Made by a program: the position numbers and the translations under genes. A DNA stretch of 64,000 nucleotides from Pseudomonas subflava (GTDB taxonomy: Bacteria; Pseudomonadota; Gammaproteobacteria; Pseudomonadales; Pseudomonadaceae): NCBI RefSeq assembly GCF_023823685.1, contig NZ_JAMXBF010000003.1:310001-374000 (forward strand). The letters run 5' to 3'. Positions 1 through 10,341 of this stretch are shown piece by piece (positions within the stretch are counted from its first letter, which is position 1; the number at the start of each line of letters is the position of its first letter). The notes under the pieces were generated by a model. The model did not search any database, was not told the origin of the DNA, and saw only the letters and a list, made by a program, of their open reading frames with translations.

Positions 1-1
1 C

Positions 2-421
2 CTGATCAACTACAGCGAGCAGAGCCTGAAGGACGAGGTGAAGAAGCTCACCGGCGGCCAGGGCGTGGACGTGATCTACGACCCGGTGGGTGGCGAGCTG
101 TTCGAGGAGGCCTTCCGCTCCATCGCCTGGAACGGTCGCTTCCTGGTGGTGGGCTTCGCCGCCGGCGGCGGCATCCCGGCCCTGCCGGCCAACCTGCCGC
201 TGCTCAAGGGCGCGGCGCTGGTCGGGGTGTTCTGGGGCTCGTTCGCCCAGCGCCAGCCGCAGGACAATGCCGCCAACTTCCAGCAGCTGTTCGCCTGGCA
301 TGCCGAGGGCAAGCTCAAGCCGCTGGTGTCGCAGACCTTCCCGCTGGCCCGCGGCGGCGAGGCCATTGACGCGCTGGGCCAGCGCAAGGCGGTTGGCAAG
401 GTGGTGGTGCAGGTCAGGTAA
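2..421 (+). CDS. NADPH:quinone oxidoreductase family protein (5' truncated)
   Basis: This is the C-terminal 139 residues of a medium-chain dehydrogenase/reductase of the quinone oxidoreductase type. The reading frame is open to the window edge, so the N-terminal catalytic part lies outside. The visible part begins inside the nucleotide-binding Rossmann fold (the KKLTGGQGVDVIYDPVGG stretch is the usual strand after the NADPH-binding glycine motif) and continues with FLVVGFAAGG and the C-terminal helix typical of zinc-free quinone reductases. The family catalyses NADPH-dependent reduction of quinones or enones in the cytoplasm. A good intrinsic terminator follows at once. The exact substrate cannot be told from this fragment. 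Confidence 0.85.
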   Translation: MINYSEQSLKDEVKKLTGGQGVDVIYDPVGGELFEEAFRSIAWNGRFLVVGFAAGGGIPALPANLPLLKGAALVGVFWGSFAQRQPQDNAANFQQLFAWHAEGKLKPLVSQTFPLARGGEAIDALGQRKAVGKVVVQVR

Positions 422-437
422 GACCGCGCACCAGAAG

Positions 438-462
438 AAGCCGCCTACGGGCGGCTTTTTCG
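438..462 (+). terminator. Intrinsic terminator after the quinone oxidoreductase gene
   Basis: A GC stem AGCCGCC / GGCGGCT with a four-base loop is followed by TTTTTCG, 18 bases after the stop codon. The adenines upstream (AAGAAG) could let it work weakly for the convergent minus-strand gene ending at 474. Confidence 0.8.
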
Positions 463-473
463 TTTCCGGACGG

Positions 474-1469
474 TCACTCGCGAGGGGCGTAGGCGAACAC
501 GTCGGCGCGCATCTGGTGGGCGTCCATACCGGCCTCCACCAGTGCGTCGAGGGTGCCGTAGACCATGGCCGGCGAGCCGCTGGCGTAGACGTGCAGGGCC
601 GCCAGATCGGCGAAGTCCTCGCACACCGCCTCGTGCAGCATGCCGCAGCGCCCGGGCCAGCCGCAGGTCTCGCTGACCACCTGGTGCAGGTGCAGGCCGG
701 GTTGCCCCTGCCAGTCGCGCCAGTGGTCCAGATGGTAGAAGTCGTCGGGGTGGCGCACGCCCCAGTACAGGTGCAGCGGGTGGTCGAAGCCGGTGGCGCG
801 GCAGTGTTCGATCAGGCTGTGCATCTGCGCCATGCCGGTACCGGCGGCGATCAGCACCAGCGGCCCGTCGGGCAACTCGGCCAGGTGGGTATCGCCGAAG
901 GGCATCTGCACCCGCGCCAGGCGGGTGCGTCGCAACTGGGCCATCAGCTGGCGCGTGCTGTCCTCGCGGACCAGCACGTGCAGCTCCAGGTCGCGCCCCT
1001 GATGCGGCGCCGAGGCCAGGGAGAAGGCCGACCATTCGCCGTCGTCGCGCTGCAGCAGCAGGTACTGTCCGGCGTGGTAGCGCGGCGCCTTACCGGCCGG
1101 GGCGCGCAGGCGCACGCGGCAGACATCGCCGCCGAGGTCGGTGAGCTCGAGCACCTGGCAACCGAAGGTGCGCACCGGCAGCTCGCCTGGGGCGAGCACG
1201 CCGTCCCAATGCAGCACGCAGTCTTCCAGCGGCTCGGCCAGGCAGGTGAACAGCTCGCCGTGGTCAAGCTCGGCGCCGGCCTGGCGCACCCGCCCCTCCA
1301 CCAGCAGCGCCGCGCAGATGTGGCAGTTGCCGTTGCGGCAGCTTTGCGGGCAGTCGTAGCCCAGGCGCCGCGCGGCATCGAGGATGCGCTCGCCGTCCTG
1401 TACGTTGAGCACCGCGCCCGAGGGTTGCAGGGTGACCTTCATGAAGCCGTCGGCAGATGACCCGCTCAT
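474..1469 (-). CDS. 2Fe-2S ferredoxin-type NAD(P)H flavin reductase, downstream of ubiD
   Basis: This 331-residue flavoprotein reductase has an N-terminal plant-type ferredoxin domain (Cys44, Cys49, Cys52, with Cys76 as probable fourth ligand) followed by FAD-binding (YHAGQYLLL, WSAFSLAS) and NAD-binding (VLIAAGTGMAQ) domains, as in CDP-6-deoxyglucoseen reductase and phenol hydroxylase reductase. It would pass electrons from NAD(P)H through FAD to an iron-sulfur centre. The start at 1469 overlaps the ubiD stop as TGATG, indicating translational coupling; an internal start at 1442 (MKVTLQ) is also possible. In E. coli the flavin reductase gene fre follows ubiD in the same way. A role in supplying reduced flavin for the UbiX/UbiD prenyl-FMN system is inference; the true acceptor is unknown. 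Confidence 0.85.
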   Translation of the reverse strand: MSGSSADGFMKVTLQPSGAVLNVQDGERILDAARRLGYDCPQSCRNGNCHICAALLVEGRVRQAGAELDHGELFTCLAEPLEDCVLHWDGVLAPGELPVRTFGCQVLELTDLGGDVCRVRLRAPAGKAPRYHAGQYLLLQRDDGEWSAFSLASAPHQGRDLELHVLVREDSTRQLMAQLRRTRLARVQMPFGDTHLAELPDGPLVLIAAGTGMAQMHSLIEHCRATGFDHPLHLYWGVRHPDDFYHLDHWRDWQGQPGLHLHQVVSETCGWPGRCGMLHEAVCEDFADLAALHVYASGSPAMVYGTLDALVEAGMDAHQMRADVFAYAPRE

Positions 1470-2935
1470 CAATCGATGCCCAACTCGTTCCAGATCTCGT
1501 CGATACGTGAGACCACGGCAGGGTCCTTCTCGATCACCCGACCCCACTCGCGGCTGGTTTCGCCCGGCCACTTGTGGGTGGCGTCGAGGCCCATCTTCGA
1601 GCCGAGGCCGGAGACCGGCGAGGCAAAGTCGAGATAGTCGATCGGCGTATTGTCGATCATCACCGTGTCGCGCTTGGGGTCCATGCGCGTGGTGATGGCC
1701 CAGATCACGTCGTTCCAGTCGCGCGCGTTGACATCGTCGTCGGTGACGATGACGAACTTGGTGTACATGAACTGGCGCAGGAAGGACCAGACGCCGAGCA
1801 TCACGCGCTTGGCGTGGCCGGGGTACTGCTTCTTCATGGTCACCACCGCCATGCGGTAGGAGCAGCCTTCCGGCGGCAGGTAGAAGTCGGTGATCTCCGG
1901 GAACTGCTTCTGCAGGATCGGCACGAACACCTCGTTCAGCGCCACGCCGAGGATCGCCGGCTCATCCGGCGGGCGGCCGGTGTAGGTGCTGTGGTAGATC
2001 GGCTCGCGCCGACGGGTGATGCGCTCGACGGTGAACACCGGGAAGGTGTCGACCTCGTTGTAGTAGCCGGTGTGGTCGCCGTAGGGGCCTTCCGGCGCGG
2101 TCTCGCCCGGATAGATGTGGCCCTCAAGGACGATCTCGGCGCTGGCCGGCACCTGCAGGTCGGAGCCGATGGCCTTGACCAGCTCGGTACGATGGCCGCG
2201 CAGCAGGCCGGCAAAAGCGTATTCGGAGAGGGTGTCCGGCACCGGGGTGACGGCGCCGAGGATGGTCGCGGGATCTGCGCCCAGGGCCACGGCCACCGGA
2301 TAGGGGCGATCCGGGTACTTCTGGCACCACTCGCGGTAGTCCAGCGCGCCGCCGCGGTGGCTGAGCCAGCGCATGATCACCTTGTTGCGACCGATCACCT
2401 GCTGGCGGTAGATGCCGAGGTTCTGCCGCTCCTTGTTCGGCCCCTTGGTGATGGTCAGGCCCCAGGTGATCAGCGGCGCCACGTCACCCGGCCAGCAGGT
2501 CTGCACCGGCAGCTTGCCCAGGTCGACCGCGTCGCCCTCCTCGATCACCTCGTGGCAGGGCGCATCCTTGAGGACCTTGGGCGCCATGCTGATGACCTTC
2601 TTGTAGATCGGCAGCTTGCTCCAGGCGTCCTTCAGGCCCTTCGGCGGCTCGGGCTCCTTGAGGAAGGCCAGCAGCTTGCCGATCTCGCGCAGCTCGCCGA
2701 CATCCTCGGCGCCCATGCCCAGCGCCACGCGCTCGGGGGTGCCGAACAGGTTGCCCAGCACCGGCACGTCGAAGCCGGTGGGCTTCTCGAACAGCAGCGC
2801 GGGACCGCCACGGCGCAGGGTGCGGTCGCAGATTTCGGTCATTTCCAGCACGGGGGAGACCGGGGTCTGGATGCGCTTGAGTTCGCCGCGCTTTTCCAGC
2901 TCGCGGATGAAGTCGCGCAGGTCGCGATACTGCAT
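1469..2935 (-). CDS. ubiD: 4-hydroxy-3-polyprenylbenzoate decarboxylase UbiD
   Basis: This 488-residue protein has the full length of UbiD (about 490 residues in E. coli). It decarboxylates polyprenyl-4-hydroxybenzoate during ubiquinone synthesis, using prenylated FMN made by UbiX plus a metal and potassium. Family landmarks are the N-terminal [20 protein letters not shown], the central [17 protein letters not shown] and [26 protein letters not shown] stretch that carries cofactor and catalytic acid residues, and the C-terminal [13 protein letters not shown]. The neighbouring reductase gene overlaps its stop codon. The 3' neighbour on the upstream side is rho, matching the PAO1 order. I am confident of the family and pathway. 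Confidence 0.97.
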   Translation of the reverse strand: MQYRDLRDFIRELEKRGELKRIQTPVSPVLEMTEICDRTLRRGGPALLFEKPTGFDVPVLGNLFGTPERVALGMGAEDVGELREIGKLLAFLKEPEPPKGLKDAWSKLPIYKKVISMAPKVLKDAPCHEVIEEGDAVDLGKLPVQTCWPGDVAPLITWGLTITKGPNKERQNLGIYRQQVIGRNKVIMRWLSHRGGALDYREWCQKYPDRPYPVAVALGADPATILGAVTPVPDTLSEYAFAGLLRGHRTELVKAIGSDLQVPASAEIVLEGHIYPGETAPEGPYGDHTGYYNEVDTFPVFTVERITRRREPIYHSTYTGRPPDEPAILGVALNEVFVPILQKQFPEITDFYLPPEGCSYRMAVVTMKKQYPGHAKRVMLGVWSFLRQFMYTKFVIVTDDDVNARDWNDVIWAITTRMDPKRDTVMIDNTPIDYLDFASPVSGLGSKMGLDATHKWPGETSREWGRVIEKDPAVVSRIDEIWNELGID

Positions 2936-3005
2936 GCTTGGGCCTCACAGGTCGGGGCGCAAAGTTTAGCGCCGAACTGGGTTATTCAGAAGGCTGCACA
3001 AACGC

Positions 3006-3030
3006 AAAGGCCGGGTTTCCCCGGCCTCTG
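3006..3030 (-). terminator. Probable terminator hairpin after rho
   Basis: AGGCCGGG-TTT-CCCCGGCCT forms a strong stem 15 bases beyond the rho stop on the minus strand. The following tract (TTTGCGTTTG on the minus strand) is only moderately T-rich, so termination may be partial and ubiD may receive read-through. Confidence 0.55.
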
Positions 3031-3044
3031 TGGCAACGCTCGAA

Positions 3045-4304
<1,260 letters not shown>

Positions 4305-4495
4305 AGGAATGACGTAGGTATGAGAAAGGGAGGGGAAAGCCCCGAGGGCTTTGCTGGCCGCGCCGCGAAGAAGGCGACTGGGTCGCTCGATATTATCGGG
4401 AGGGGTGCGTCGGCGACGGCTTGGAGGGCAGCGAGGAACCCGCTGCAGGCCCGAATGTAACACCGGGTTTACGGGAACGTCCAGCCCGCACAATG

Positions 4496-4526
4496 AAAAA
4501 GCCCCGCGAGGTGCGGGGCTTTTCTC
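4496..4526 (-). terminator. Intrinsic terminator after trxA
   Basis: AGCCCCGC-GAGGT-GCGGGGCT with A-tracts on the plus-strand left side and T-tract on the right forms a classic hairpin. It is placed 17 bases beyond the trxA stop and insulates rho from trxA transcription. Confidence 0.88.
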
Positions 4527-4542
4527 ATCCGGGGCGAGTGCC

Positions 4543-4869
4543 TCAGATATTGGCGTCGAGGAAGGCGGCCAGCTGCGACTTGGACAGGGCGCCTACCTTG
4601 GTGGCCTCGACGTTGCCGTTCTTGAACAGCATCAGGGTCGGGATGCCACGCACGCCGTACTTCGGCGGAGTTTCCTGGTTCTCGTCGATGTTCAGCTTGC
4701 AGACCTTCAGCTTGCCCTGGTAGGTCTGGGCGATCTCGTCGAGGACCGGGGCGATCATCTTGCACGGACCGCACCACTCGGCCCAGTAGTCGACCAGAAC
4801 CGGACCTTCGGCCTTGATCACATCGTCTTCGAAGCTGGCGTCGCTGACGTTGGTGATGAATTCGCTCAT
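4543..4869 (-). CDS. trxA: Thioredoxin 1
   Basis: This 108-residue cytoplasmic disulfide reductase has the exact size of TrxA. The redox motif WCGPC has Cys33 and Cys36, followed by [11 protein letters not shown]; the cis-proline loop is GIPTLMLF. It is kept reduced by thioredoxin reductase and supplies ribonucleotide reductase, PAPS reductase and peroxide defences. The start MSEFITNV was chosen because the 26-codon upstream extension is not conserved. It is read divergently from ppx and ends at a strong hairpin. Confidence 0.98.
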   Translation of the reverse strand: MSEFITNVSDASFEDDVIKAEGPVLVDYWAEWCGPCKMIAPVLDEIAQTYQGKLKVCKLNIDENQETPPKYGVRGIPTLMLFKNGNVEATKVGALSKSQLAAFLDANI

Positions 4870-5076
4870 GTACAGTCTCCGTGCTCGGAAGCAAAAAAGT
4901 GACGCCATGATAGCCCGCATCCGCCCCCGCCGAAAGCCGCTCTCCATTGAGCTTGACTATCAATGAATTTCATACAACCGATGAAAGAGTACGGCAACAC
5001 GGCGCGGGCGGTTAACATGCGGTCATTGGCGCACCCGCTCGGCGAGGTGCCCGCGTTTCGTTAAGGGATTTCTTTC

Positions 5077-6576
5077 ATGCCCACTAGCACCAAACAATTT
5101 CCCCTGATCGCCGCGATCGACCTCGGCTCCAACAGTTTCCACATCGTGCTGGCCAAGGCCGACCACGGCGAAATCCGCATTCTCGAACGGCTCGGCGAGA
5201 AGGTGCAGCTGGCGGCCGGCCTGGACGACGAGCGCCAGCTCAGCGAGGAGGCCATGCAGCGCGGCCTCGACTGCCTGCGCCGCTTCGGCCAGCTGATCCA
5301 GGGCCTGCCCCACGGCGCCGTGCGCATCGTCGGCACCAACGCCCTGCGCGAGGCGCGCAACCGCGCCGAATTCATCCGCCGCGCCGACGAACTACTCGGC
5401 CACCAGGTCGAGGTGATCTCCGGCCGTGAAGAGGCGCGCCTGATCTACCTGGGCGTCTCCCACACCATTGCCGATACCCCCGGCAAGCGCCTGGTGGTGG
5501 ACATCGGCGGCGGCAGTACCGAGTTCATCGTCGGCCAGCGCTTCGAGCCGCTGCTGCGCGAGAGCCTGCAGATGGGCTGCGTCAGTTTCACCCGCCGCTA
5601 CTTCAAGGACGGCAAGATCACCCCGGCACGCTATGCCCAGGCCTACACCGCCGCGCGGCTGGAGCTGATGGGCATCGAGCAGGGCCTGCAGCGCCTGGGC
5701 TGGCAGGAATCGGTGGGCGCCTCCGGCACCCTGCGCGCGGTGGGCCTGGCGATCAAGGCCGGTGGCCAGGGCAATGGCGAGATCACTCCCGAGGGCCTGG
5801 CCTGGCTCAAGCGCAAGGTGTTCAAGCTGGGCGAGGTGGACAAGCTGGATATCGACGGCATCAAGCCCGACCGCCGGCAGATCTTCCCGGCCGGCCTGGC
5901 CATCGCCGAGGCGATTTTCGACGCCCTCGACCTGCAGCGTATGGACCACTCCGAGGGCGCCCTGCGCGAAGGCGTGCTCTACGATCTGCTCGGCCGTCAC
6001 CACCACGAGGATGTGCGCGAACGCACCCTCGGCGCGCTGATGGAGCGCTACCACGTCGACCTGCAACAGGCCGCACGGGTCGAGACCAAGGCGCTGCAGG
6101 CGCTGGAGAAGGTCGCCAGCGCCTGGCAGCTGGACGAAGACCGCCACCGCGACCTGCTGCAGTGGGCCTCGCGGGTCCACGAGATCGGCCTGGACATCGC
6201 CCACTACCAGTACCACAAGCACGGCGCCTACCTGATCGAACACTCCGACCTGGCCGGCTTCTCCCGTCGCGACCAACTGATGCTGGCCCTGCTGGTGCGC
6301 GGCCACCGTCGCAACATCCCCAAGGAGCGCTTCGCCGAGTTCGGCGAGGACGGCGTGCAGCTGCTGCGCCTGTGCGTGCTGCTGCGCTTCGCCATTCTGT
6401 TCCACCACATCCGCGGCACCCAGGAAATGCCCAGGGTGCAGCTCGAGGCCGGCCCGCAGAGCCTGGACCTGACCTTCCCCGAAGGCTGGTTGACGGCCAA
6501 CCCGCTGACCCAGGCCGACTTCGAGCAAGAGGCCGAATGGCTGACCCGCATCGGCTTCGTCATGACGGTGCGCTGA
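5077..6576 (+). CDS. ppx: Exopolyphosphatase
   Basis: This 499-residue member of the Ppx/GppA family releases phosphate from the ends of inorganic polyphosphate and may also hydrolyse pppGpp. The N-terminal actin-like ATPase fold shows phosphate-loop 1 [15 protein letters not shown], the [10 protein letters not shown] segment, catalytic-site region [13 protein letters not shown] and phosphate-loop 2 [14 protein letters not shown]. The C-terminal helical HD-like part includes [23 protein letters not shown]. Length matches bacterial Ppx. It is divergent from trxA, the same arrangement as in P. aeruginosa. Confidence 0.97.
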   Translation: MPTSTKQFPLIAAIDLGSNSFHIVLAKADHGEIRILERLGEKVQLAAGLDDERQLSEEAMQRGLDCLRRFGQLIQGLPHGAVRIVGTNALREARNRAEFIRRADELLGHQVEVISGREEARLIYLGVSHTIADTPGKRLVVDIGGGSTEFIVGQRFEPLLRESLQMGCVSFTRRYFKDGKITPARYAQAYTAARLELMGIEQGLQRLGWQESVGASGTLRAVGLAIKAGGQGNGEITPEGLAWLKRKVFKLGEVDKLDIDGIKPDRRQIFPAGLAIAEAIFDALDLQRMDHSEGALREGVLYDLLGRHHHEDVRERTLGALMERYHVDLQQAARVETKALQALEKVASAWQLDEDRHRDLLQWASRVHEIGLDIAHYQYHKHGAYLIEHSDLAGFSRRDQLMLALLVRGHRRNIPKERFAEFGEDGVQLLRLCVLLRFAILFHHIRGTQEMPRVQLEAGPQSLDLTFPEGWLTANPLTQADFEQEAEWLTRIGFVMTVR

Positions 6577-6615
6577 GAAACGGGCATTCGGGGCGCGCCC
6601 TGCGAAGACGCGCAA

Positions 6616-6648
6616 GAAAAAAAGGGAGGCCGAAGCCTCCCCTTTTTC
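6616..6648. terminator. Bidirectional terminator between ppx and serA
   Basis: GGGAGGC-CGAA-GCCTCCC is flanked by seven A on the left and CTTTTTCG on the right, so it can act for ppx on the plus strand and for the convergent serA on the minus strand. Confidence 0.85.
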
Positions 6649-6707
6649 GTTTCCGCCTCGGACGACGCCAGGAGGCGTCGCGAGCGGCGGTCGCCGTTAT
6701 CGGCCGC

Positions 6708-7937
6708 TTAGAACAGCACGCGGCTGCGGATGGTGCCGTTGACGTGCTGCAGCTTTTCCAGCGCCAGGTCCGAGTACTCGGCGTCGACGTCGATCACCAC
6801 GTAGCCGACCTTGTCGTTGGTCTGCAGGAACTGGCCGGAGATGTTGATGCCGTTGTCGGCGAACACCTTGTTGATCTCGCTCATCACGCCCGGCACGTTC
6901 TGGTGGATGTGCAACAGGCGGTGCTTGCCCGGGTGGGCCGGCAGGGCGACTTCCGGGAAGTTCACCGAGGACACCGAGGTGCCGTTGTCGCTGTACTTGA
7001 CCAGCTTCTCGGCCACTTCCAGGCCGATGTTGGCCTGGGCCTCGGCGGTGGAGCCGCCGATGTGCGGGGTCAGGATCACGCGATCCAGGCCGCGCAGCGG
7101 GCTCTCGAACACGTCGTCGTTGGACTTCGGCTCGACCGGGAACACGTCGACGGCGGCGCCGATCAGGTGCTCGTCCTTGATCGCATTGGCCAGGTGATCC
7201 AGCTCGACCACGGTGCCGCGGGCGGCGTTGATCAGGATGCCGCCCTTCTTCATGGCGCGGATTTCCTTCTCGCCGATCATCCACTGGGTGGAGGGCAGCT
7301 CCGGCACGTGCAGGGAGACGATGTCGCACAGGCCCAGCAGCTCGTGCAGGTTGCCGATCTGGGTGGCGTTGCCCAGCGGCAGCTTGGTCACCACGTCGTA
7401 GAAGTAGACCTGCATGCCCAGCGCCTCGGCCAGCACCGAGAGCTGGGTGCCGATGGAGCCGTAGCCGACGATGCCCAGCTTCTTGCCGCGGATCTCGAAG
7501 GAGTTGGCCGCCGACTTGATCCAGCCGCCGCGGTGGCAGGAGGCGTTCTTCTCCGGGATACCGCGCAGCAGCAGGATGGCCTCGGCCAGGACCAGCTCGG
7601 CCACCGAGCGGGTGTTGGAATAGGGGGCGTTGAACACGGCGATGCCGCGCTCGCGGGCGGCGCCCAGGTCGACCTGGTTGGTGCCGATGCAGAAGCAGCC
7701 GACGGCGACCAGCTTCTTGGCGCAGTCGAAGACCTCTTCGGTCAGCTGGGTGCGGGAGCGGATGCCGATGAAGTGGACGTCGGCGATCTTTTCCTTCAGC
7801 TCGTCGCCGGACAGCGCGGTCTTGAGGTACTCGATGTTGGTGTAACCCGCGGCCTTCAGCACGTCGACGGCGTTCTGGTGCACGCCTTCCAGCAGAAGGA
7901 ACTTGATCTTGCTCTTGTCGAGAGAGGTCTTGCTCAT
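6708..7937 (-). CDS. serA: D-3-phosphoglycerate dehydrogenase
   Basis: This 409-residue enzyme catalyses the first step of serine synthesis, oxidation of 3-phosphoglycerate with NAD. The Rossmann motif is LGIVGYGSIGTQLS, the substrate and catalytic region includes NAARGTVVELD and the catalytic histidine is in ILTPHIGGSTAEAQ. A C-terminal ACT domain (about 340-409, LLHIHQNVPGVMSEINKV) is the usual serine-feedback site. Length is that of the short SerA class. It is divergent from the D-2-hydroxyglutarate dehydrogenase gene. In P. stutzeri SerA is known to make D-2-hydroxyglutarate as a side reaction that drives the unfavourable forward reaction, and the neighbouring enzyme removes it. Confidence 0.98.
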   Translation of the reverse strand: MSKTSLDKSKIKFLLLEGVHQNAVDVLKAAGYTNIEYLKTALSGDELKEKIADVHFIGIRSRTQLTEEVFDCAKKLVAVGCFCIGTNQVDLGAARERGIAVFNAPYSNTRSVAELVLAEAILLLRGIPEKNASCHRGGWIKSAANSFEIRGKKLGIVGYGSIGTQLSVLAEALGMQVYFYDVVTKLPLGNATQIGNLHELLGLCDIVSLHVPELPSTQWMIGEKEIRAMKKGGILINAARGTVVELDHLANAIKDEHLIGAAVDVFPVEPKSNDDVFESPLRGLDRVILTPHIGGSTAEAQANIGLEVAEKLVKYSDNGTSVSSVNFPEVALPAHPGKHRLLHIHQNVPGVMSEINKVFADNGINISGQFLQTNDKVGYVVIDVDAEYSDLALEKLQHVNGTIRSRVLF

Positions 7938-8025
7938 CGGAGTACCTGTGGTCCCACAAAAAAGTGTCAGGAAAACGGCCGCGGCCGGCTCCGCGGATCG
8001 GCTGGGAGGCACGATTGGCGGGGTG

Positions 8026-8041
8026 CGTATGCTAGCATACG
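8026..8041. promoter_or_regulatory. Perfect 16-bp palindrome in the serA / D-2-hydroxyglutarate dehydrogenase divergent region
   Basis: CGTATGCTAGCATACG is a perfect palindrome in the 177-base gap between the two divergent genes, 89 bases from the serA start and 74 bases from the other. Its size and placement suit a dimeric repressor or activator. No regulator gene is adjacent, so the binding protein is unknown. Confidence 0.5.
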
Positions 8042-8114
8042 AGCCCCGCGAAACAGCCACCCCTGGGCGATGAAGCGTTCTCAGGGTGACCATGAACCGT
8101 TTGAGAGTTCCGAG

Positions 8115-9509
8115 ATGACCAATCCCGCCCTGATCGAAGAGCTGAAGACCCTGGTGGAGCCCGGCAAGGTATTGACCGATGCCGACTCCCTCAATGCCTA
8201 CGGCAAGGATTGGACCAAGCATTTCGCCCCGGCGCCCAGCGCCATCGTCTTCCCCAAGACCGTCGAGCAGGTGCAGGCCATCGTGCGCTGGGCCAATGCC
8301 CGCAAGGTCGCCCTGGTGCCCTCCGGCGGCCGCACCGGCCTGTCCGCCGCCGCCGTGGCGGCCAACGGCGAGGTGGTGGTGGCCTTCGACTACATGAACC
8401 AGGTCCTCGCCTTCAACGAGTACGACCGCACCGTGGTCTGCCAGCCGGGCGTGGTGACCAAGCAGCTGCAGCAGTACGCCGAGGACAAGGGCCTGTACTA
8501 CCCGGTGGACTTCGCCTCCAGCGGCTCCAGCCAGCTGGGCGGCAACATCGGCACCAACGCCGGCGGCATCAAGGTGATCCGCTACGGCATGACCCGCAAC
8601 TGGGTCGCCGGCATGAAGGTGGTCACCGGCACCGGCGAGCTGCTGGAACTCAACCGCGACCTGATCAAGAACGCCACCGGCTACGACATGCGCCAGCTGT
8701 TCATCGGCGCCGAAGGCACGCTGGGCTTCGTCGTCGAAGCCACCATGCGCCTGGAGCGCGCGCCGAAGAACCTCACCGCGATGGTGCTCGGCACCCCGGA
8801 CTTCGACTCGATCATGCCGGTGCTGCACGCCTTCCAGAACAAGCTGGACCTGACCGCCTTCGAGTTCTTCTCCGACAAGGCCCTGGCCAAGATCATGGCC
8901 CGCGGCGACGTGCCGCCGGCCTTCGAGACTGACTGCCCGTTCTACGCCCTGCTGGAATTCGAGGCCACCACCGAGGAAGTCGCCAACCAGGCGCTGGAGA
9001 CCTTCGAGCACTGCGTCGAGCAGGGCTGGGTGCTGGACGGCGTGATGAGCCAGAGCCAGCAGCAGCTGGAGAACCTGTGGAAGCTGCGCGAATACATCTC
9101 CGAGACCATCAGCCACTGGACCCCGTACAAGAACGACATCTCGGTCACCGTCGGCCAGGTGCCGGCGTTCCTGCACGACATCGACCGCATCGTCGAGGCC
9201 AATTACCCGGACTTCGAAGTGGTGTGGTTCGGCCACATCGGCGACGGCAACCTGCACCTGAACATCCTCAAGCCGGAGAACCTGAGCAAGGACGAATTCT
9301 TCGCCAAGTGCGCCGTGGTCAACCAGTGGGTGTTCGAGACCGTGCAGAAGTACAACGGCTCGATCTCCGCCGAACACGGCGTGGGCATGACCAAGCGCGA
9401 CTACCTGCACTACAGCCGCTCCGAGGCCGAGATCGGCTACATGAAGGCGATCAAGCAGGTGTTCGACCCCAACGGCATCATGAACCCGGGCAAGATCTTC
9501 CCTCTTTGA
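8115..9509 (+). CDS. FAD-dependent D-2-hydroxyglutarate dehydrogenase
   Basis: This 464-residue FAD-linked oxidase has an N-terminal PCMH-type FAD domain (VPSGGRTGLSAAAVAANGEVVVA, then GGNIGTNAGGIKVIRYG) and a C-terminal FAD-oxidase domain with the metal and substrate motif HIGDGNLHLN and SAEHGVGMTKRDYL. It oxidises D-2-hydroxyglutarate to 2-oxoglutarate and passes electrons to the respiratory chain via electron-transfer flavoprotein. The assignment rests on family plus the divergent serA partner, the arrangement described in P. stutzeri where the two enzymes are functionally coupled. A D-lactate or glycolate oxidase subunit is a less likely alternative. The start at 8115 begins MTNPALIEEL; the longer upstream frame is antisense to serA. 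Confidence 0.9.
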   Translation: MTNPALIEELKTLVEPGKVLTDADSLNAYGKDWTKHFAPAPSAIVFPKTVEQVQAIVRWANARKVALVPSGGRTGLSAAAVAANGEVVVAFDYMNQVLAFNEYDRTVVCQPGVVTKQLQQYAEDKGLYYPVDFASSGSSQLGGNIGTNAGGIKVIRYGMTRNWVAGMKVVTGTGELLELNRDLIKNATGYDMRQLFIGAEGTLGFVVEATMRLERAPKNLTAMVLGTPDFDSIMPVLHAFQNKLDLTAFEFFSDKALAKIMARGDVPPAFETDCPFYALLEFEATTEEVANQALETFEHCVEQGWVLDGVMSQSQQQLENLWKLREYISETISHWTPYKNDISVTVGQVPAFLHDIDRIVEANYPDFEVVWFGHIGDGNLHLNILKPENLSKDEFFAKCAVVNQWVFETVQKYNGSISAEHGVGMTKRDYLHYSRSEAEIGYMKAIKQVFDPNGIMNPGKIFPL

Positions 9510-9597
9510 CTTCCGTCGGATGGCCGGCGCCGCGCGCACCTGCCATCCTGCCGCTCCGCGGTGGCAGTCCACCGTCTCCCCGATCCTAGGAGCCCGC

Positions 9598-10263
9598 ATG
9601 AGCTACCAGCACCAGTACATCGACGGCACCCCGATCCACTTCCCGCTGGGCAAGGTGGTCTGCGTCGGCCGCAACTACGCCGAGCATGCGAAGGAACTGA
9701 ACAACCCGGTCCCGACCGAGCCGCTGCTGTTCATCAAGCCCGGCAGCTGCACCGTGCCGATGGACGACGGCTTCGCCATCCCGCAGGACCGTGGCGCCGT
9801 GCACTTCGAGGCGGAGATCGCCGTGCTGATCGGCAAGCCGCTGTCGAAGCAGCCGAGCGAAGAGGAAGTCCGCGACGCCATCTCCGGCTTCGCCCCGGCC
9901 CTCGACCTGACCCTGCGCGACGTGCAGGCCCGGCTCAAGGAGAAGGGCCTGCCCTGGGAACTGGCCAAGTCCTTCGACGGCGCCTACGTGCTGGCGCCCT
10001 TCGTCACCGCCGATGCGGTGGAAGACGTGCGCGATATCGGCATCCGCCTGACCATCGACGGCCAGGTGCGCCAGGACGGCAACGCCCGCGACATGCTCAA
10101 CCCGATCATCCCGCTGATCCAGCACATCGCCGCCCACTTCAGCCTGCAGCCGGGCGACGTGGTGTCCACCGGCACGCCGGCCGGCGTCGGCCCGCTGGGC
10201 AGCGGCGAGAGCCTGGAAATCGAACTGGTCGGCCTGTCGCGCTTCGCCACCCGGGTGCTGTGA
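9598..10263 (+). CDS. Fumarylacetoacetate hydrolase family protein
   Basis: This 221-residue protein is close in size to E. coli YcgM. The FAH fold is visible as VVCVGRNYAEHAKELNN, LLFIKP, the metal-ligand stretch HFEAEIAVLIG, DLTLRDVQARLKEKGLPW with the catalytic acid and lysine region, and STGTPAGVGPL. Members hydrolyse acylpyruvates or decarboxylate oxaloacetate; some are metal-dependent hydratases. It lies 88 bases after the D-2-hydroxyglutarate dehydrogenase gene on the same strand, so a shared transcript is possible. The substrate cannot be told from the sequence. Confidence 0.9.
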   Translation: MSYQHQYIDGTPIHFPLGKVVCVGRNYAEHAKELNNPVPTEPLLFIKPGSCTVPMDDGFAIPQDRGAVHFEAEIAVLIGKPLSKQPSEEEVRDAISGFAPALDLTLRDVQARLKEKGLPWELAKSFDGAYVLAPFVTADAVEDVRDIGIRLTIDGQVRQDGNARDMLNPIIPLIQHIAAHFSLQPGDVVSTGTPAGVGPLGSGESLEIELVGLSRFATRVL

Positions 10264-10341
10264 GGCCCGGGCGTCGGGCCTTCACGGAACTTTCACCGCC
10301 GCTGGGCTATCTAGAGGGCTCGCTTTAGCCGAGTCCTCCGG

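Noticed and set aside
4305-4493. 63-codon N-terminal extension of rho
   Set aside because: The conserved Rho N-terminus starts at 4304; the upstream stretch lacks conservation and would be leader RNA.
6162-8114. Long plus-strand open frame joined to the start of the D-2-hydroxyglutarate dehydrogenase, and similar frames of 600-1100 codons elsewhere (for example 26185-28206, 52980-54245)
   Set aside because: They are antisense or out of frame to well-supported genes, have compositional Arg/Ala/His-rich translations and no family motifs; high GC gives long open frames on all strands.
7938-9599. Minus-strand extension of serA to 963 codons
   Set aside because: The extra part is antisense to the dehydrogenase gene; SerA begins at 7937 with MSKTSLDKSK and has normal length there.
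10263-10281. Possible terminator AGGCCCG/CGGGCCT after the fumarylacetoacetase-family gene
   Set aside because: There is no T-tract and the stem is short, so it is not called.
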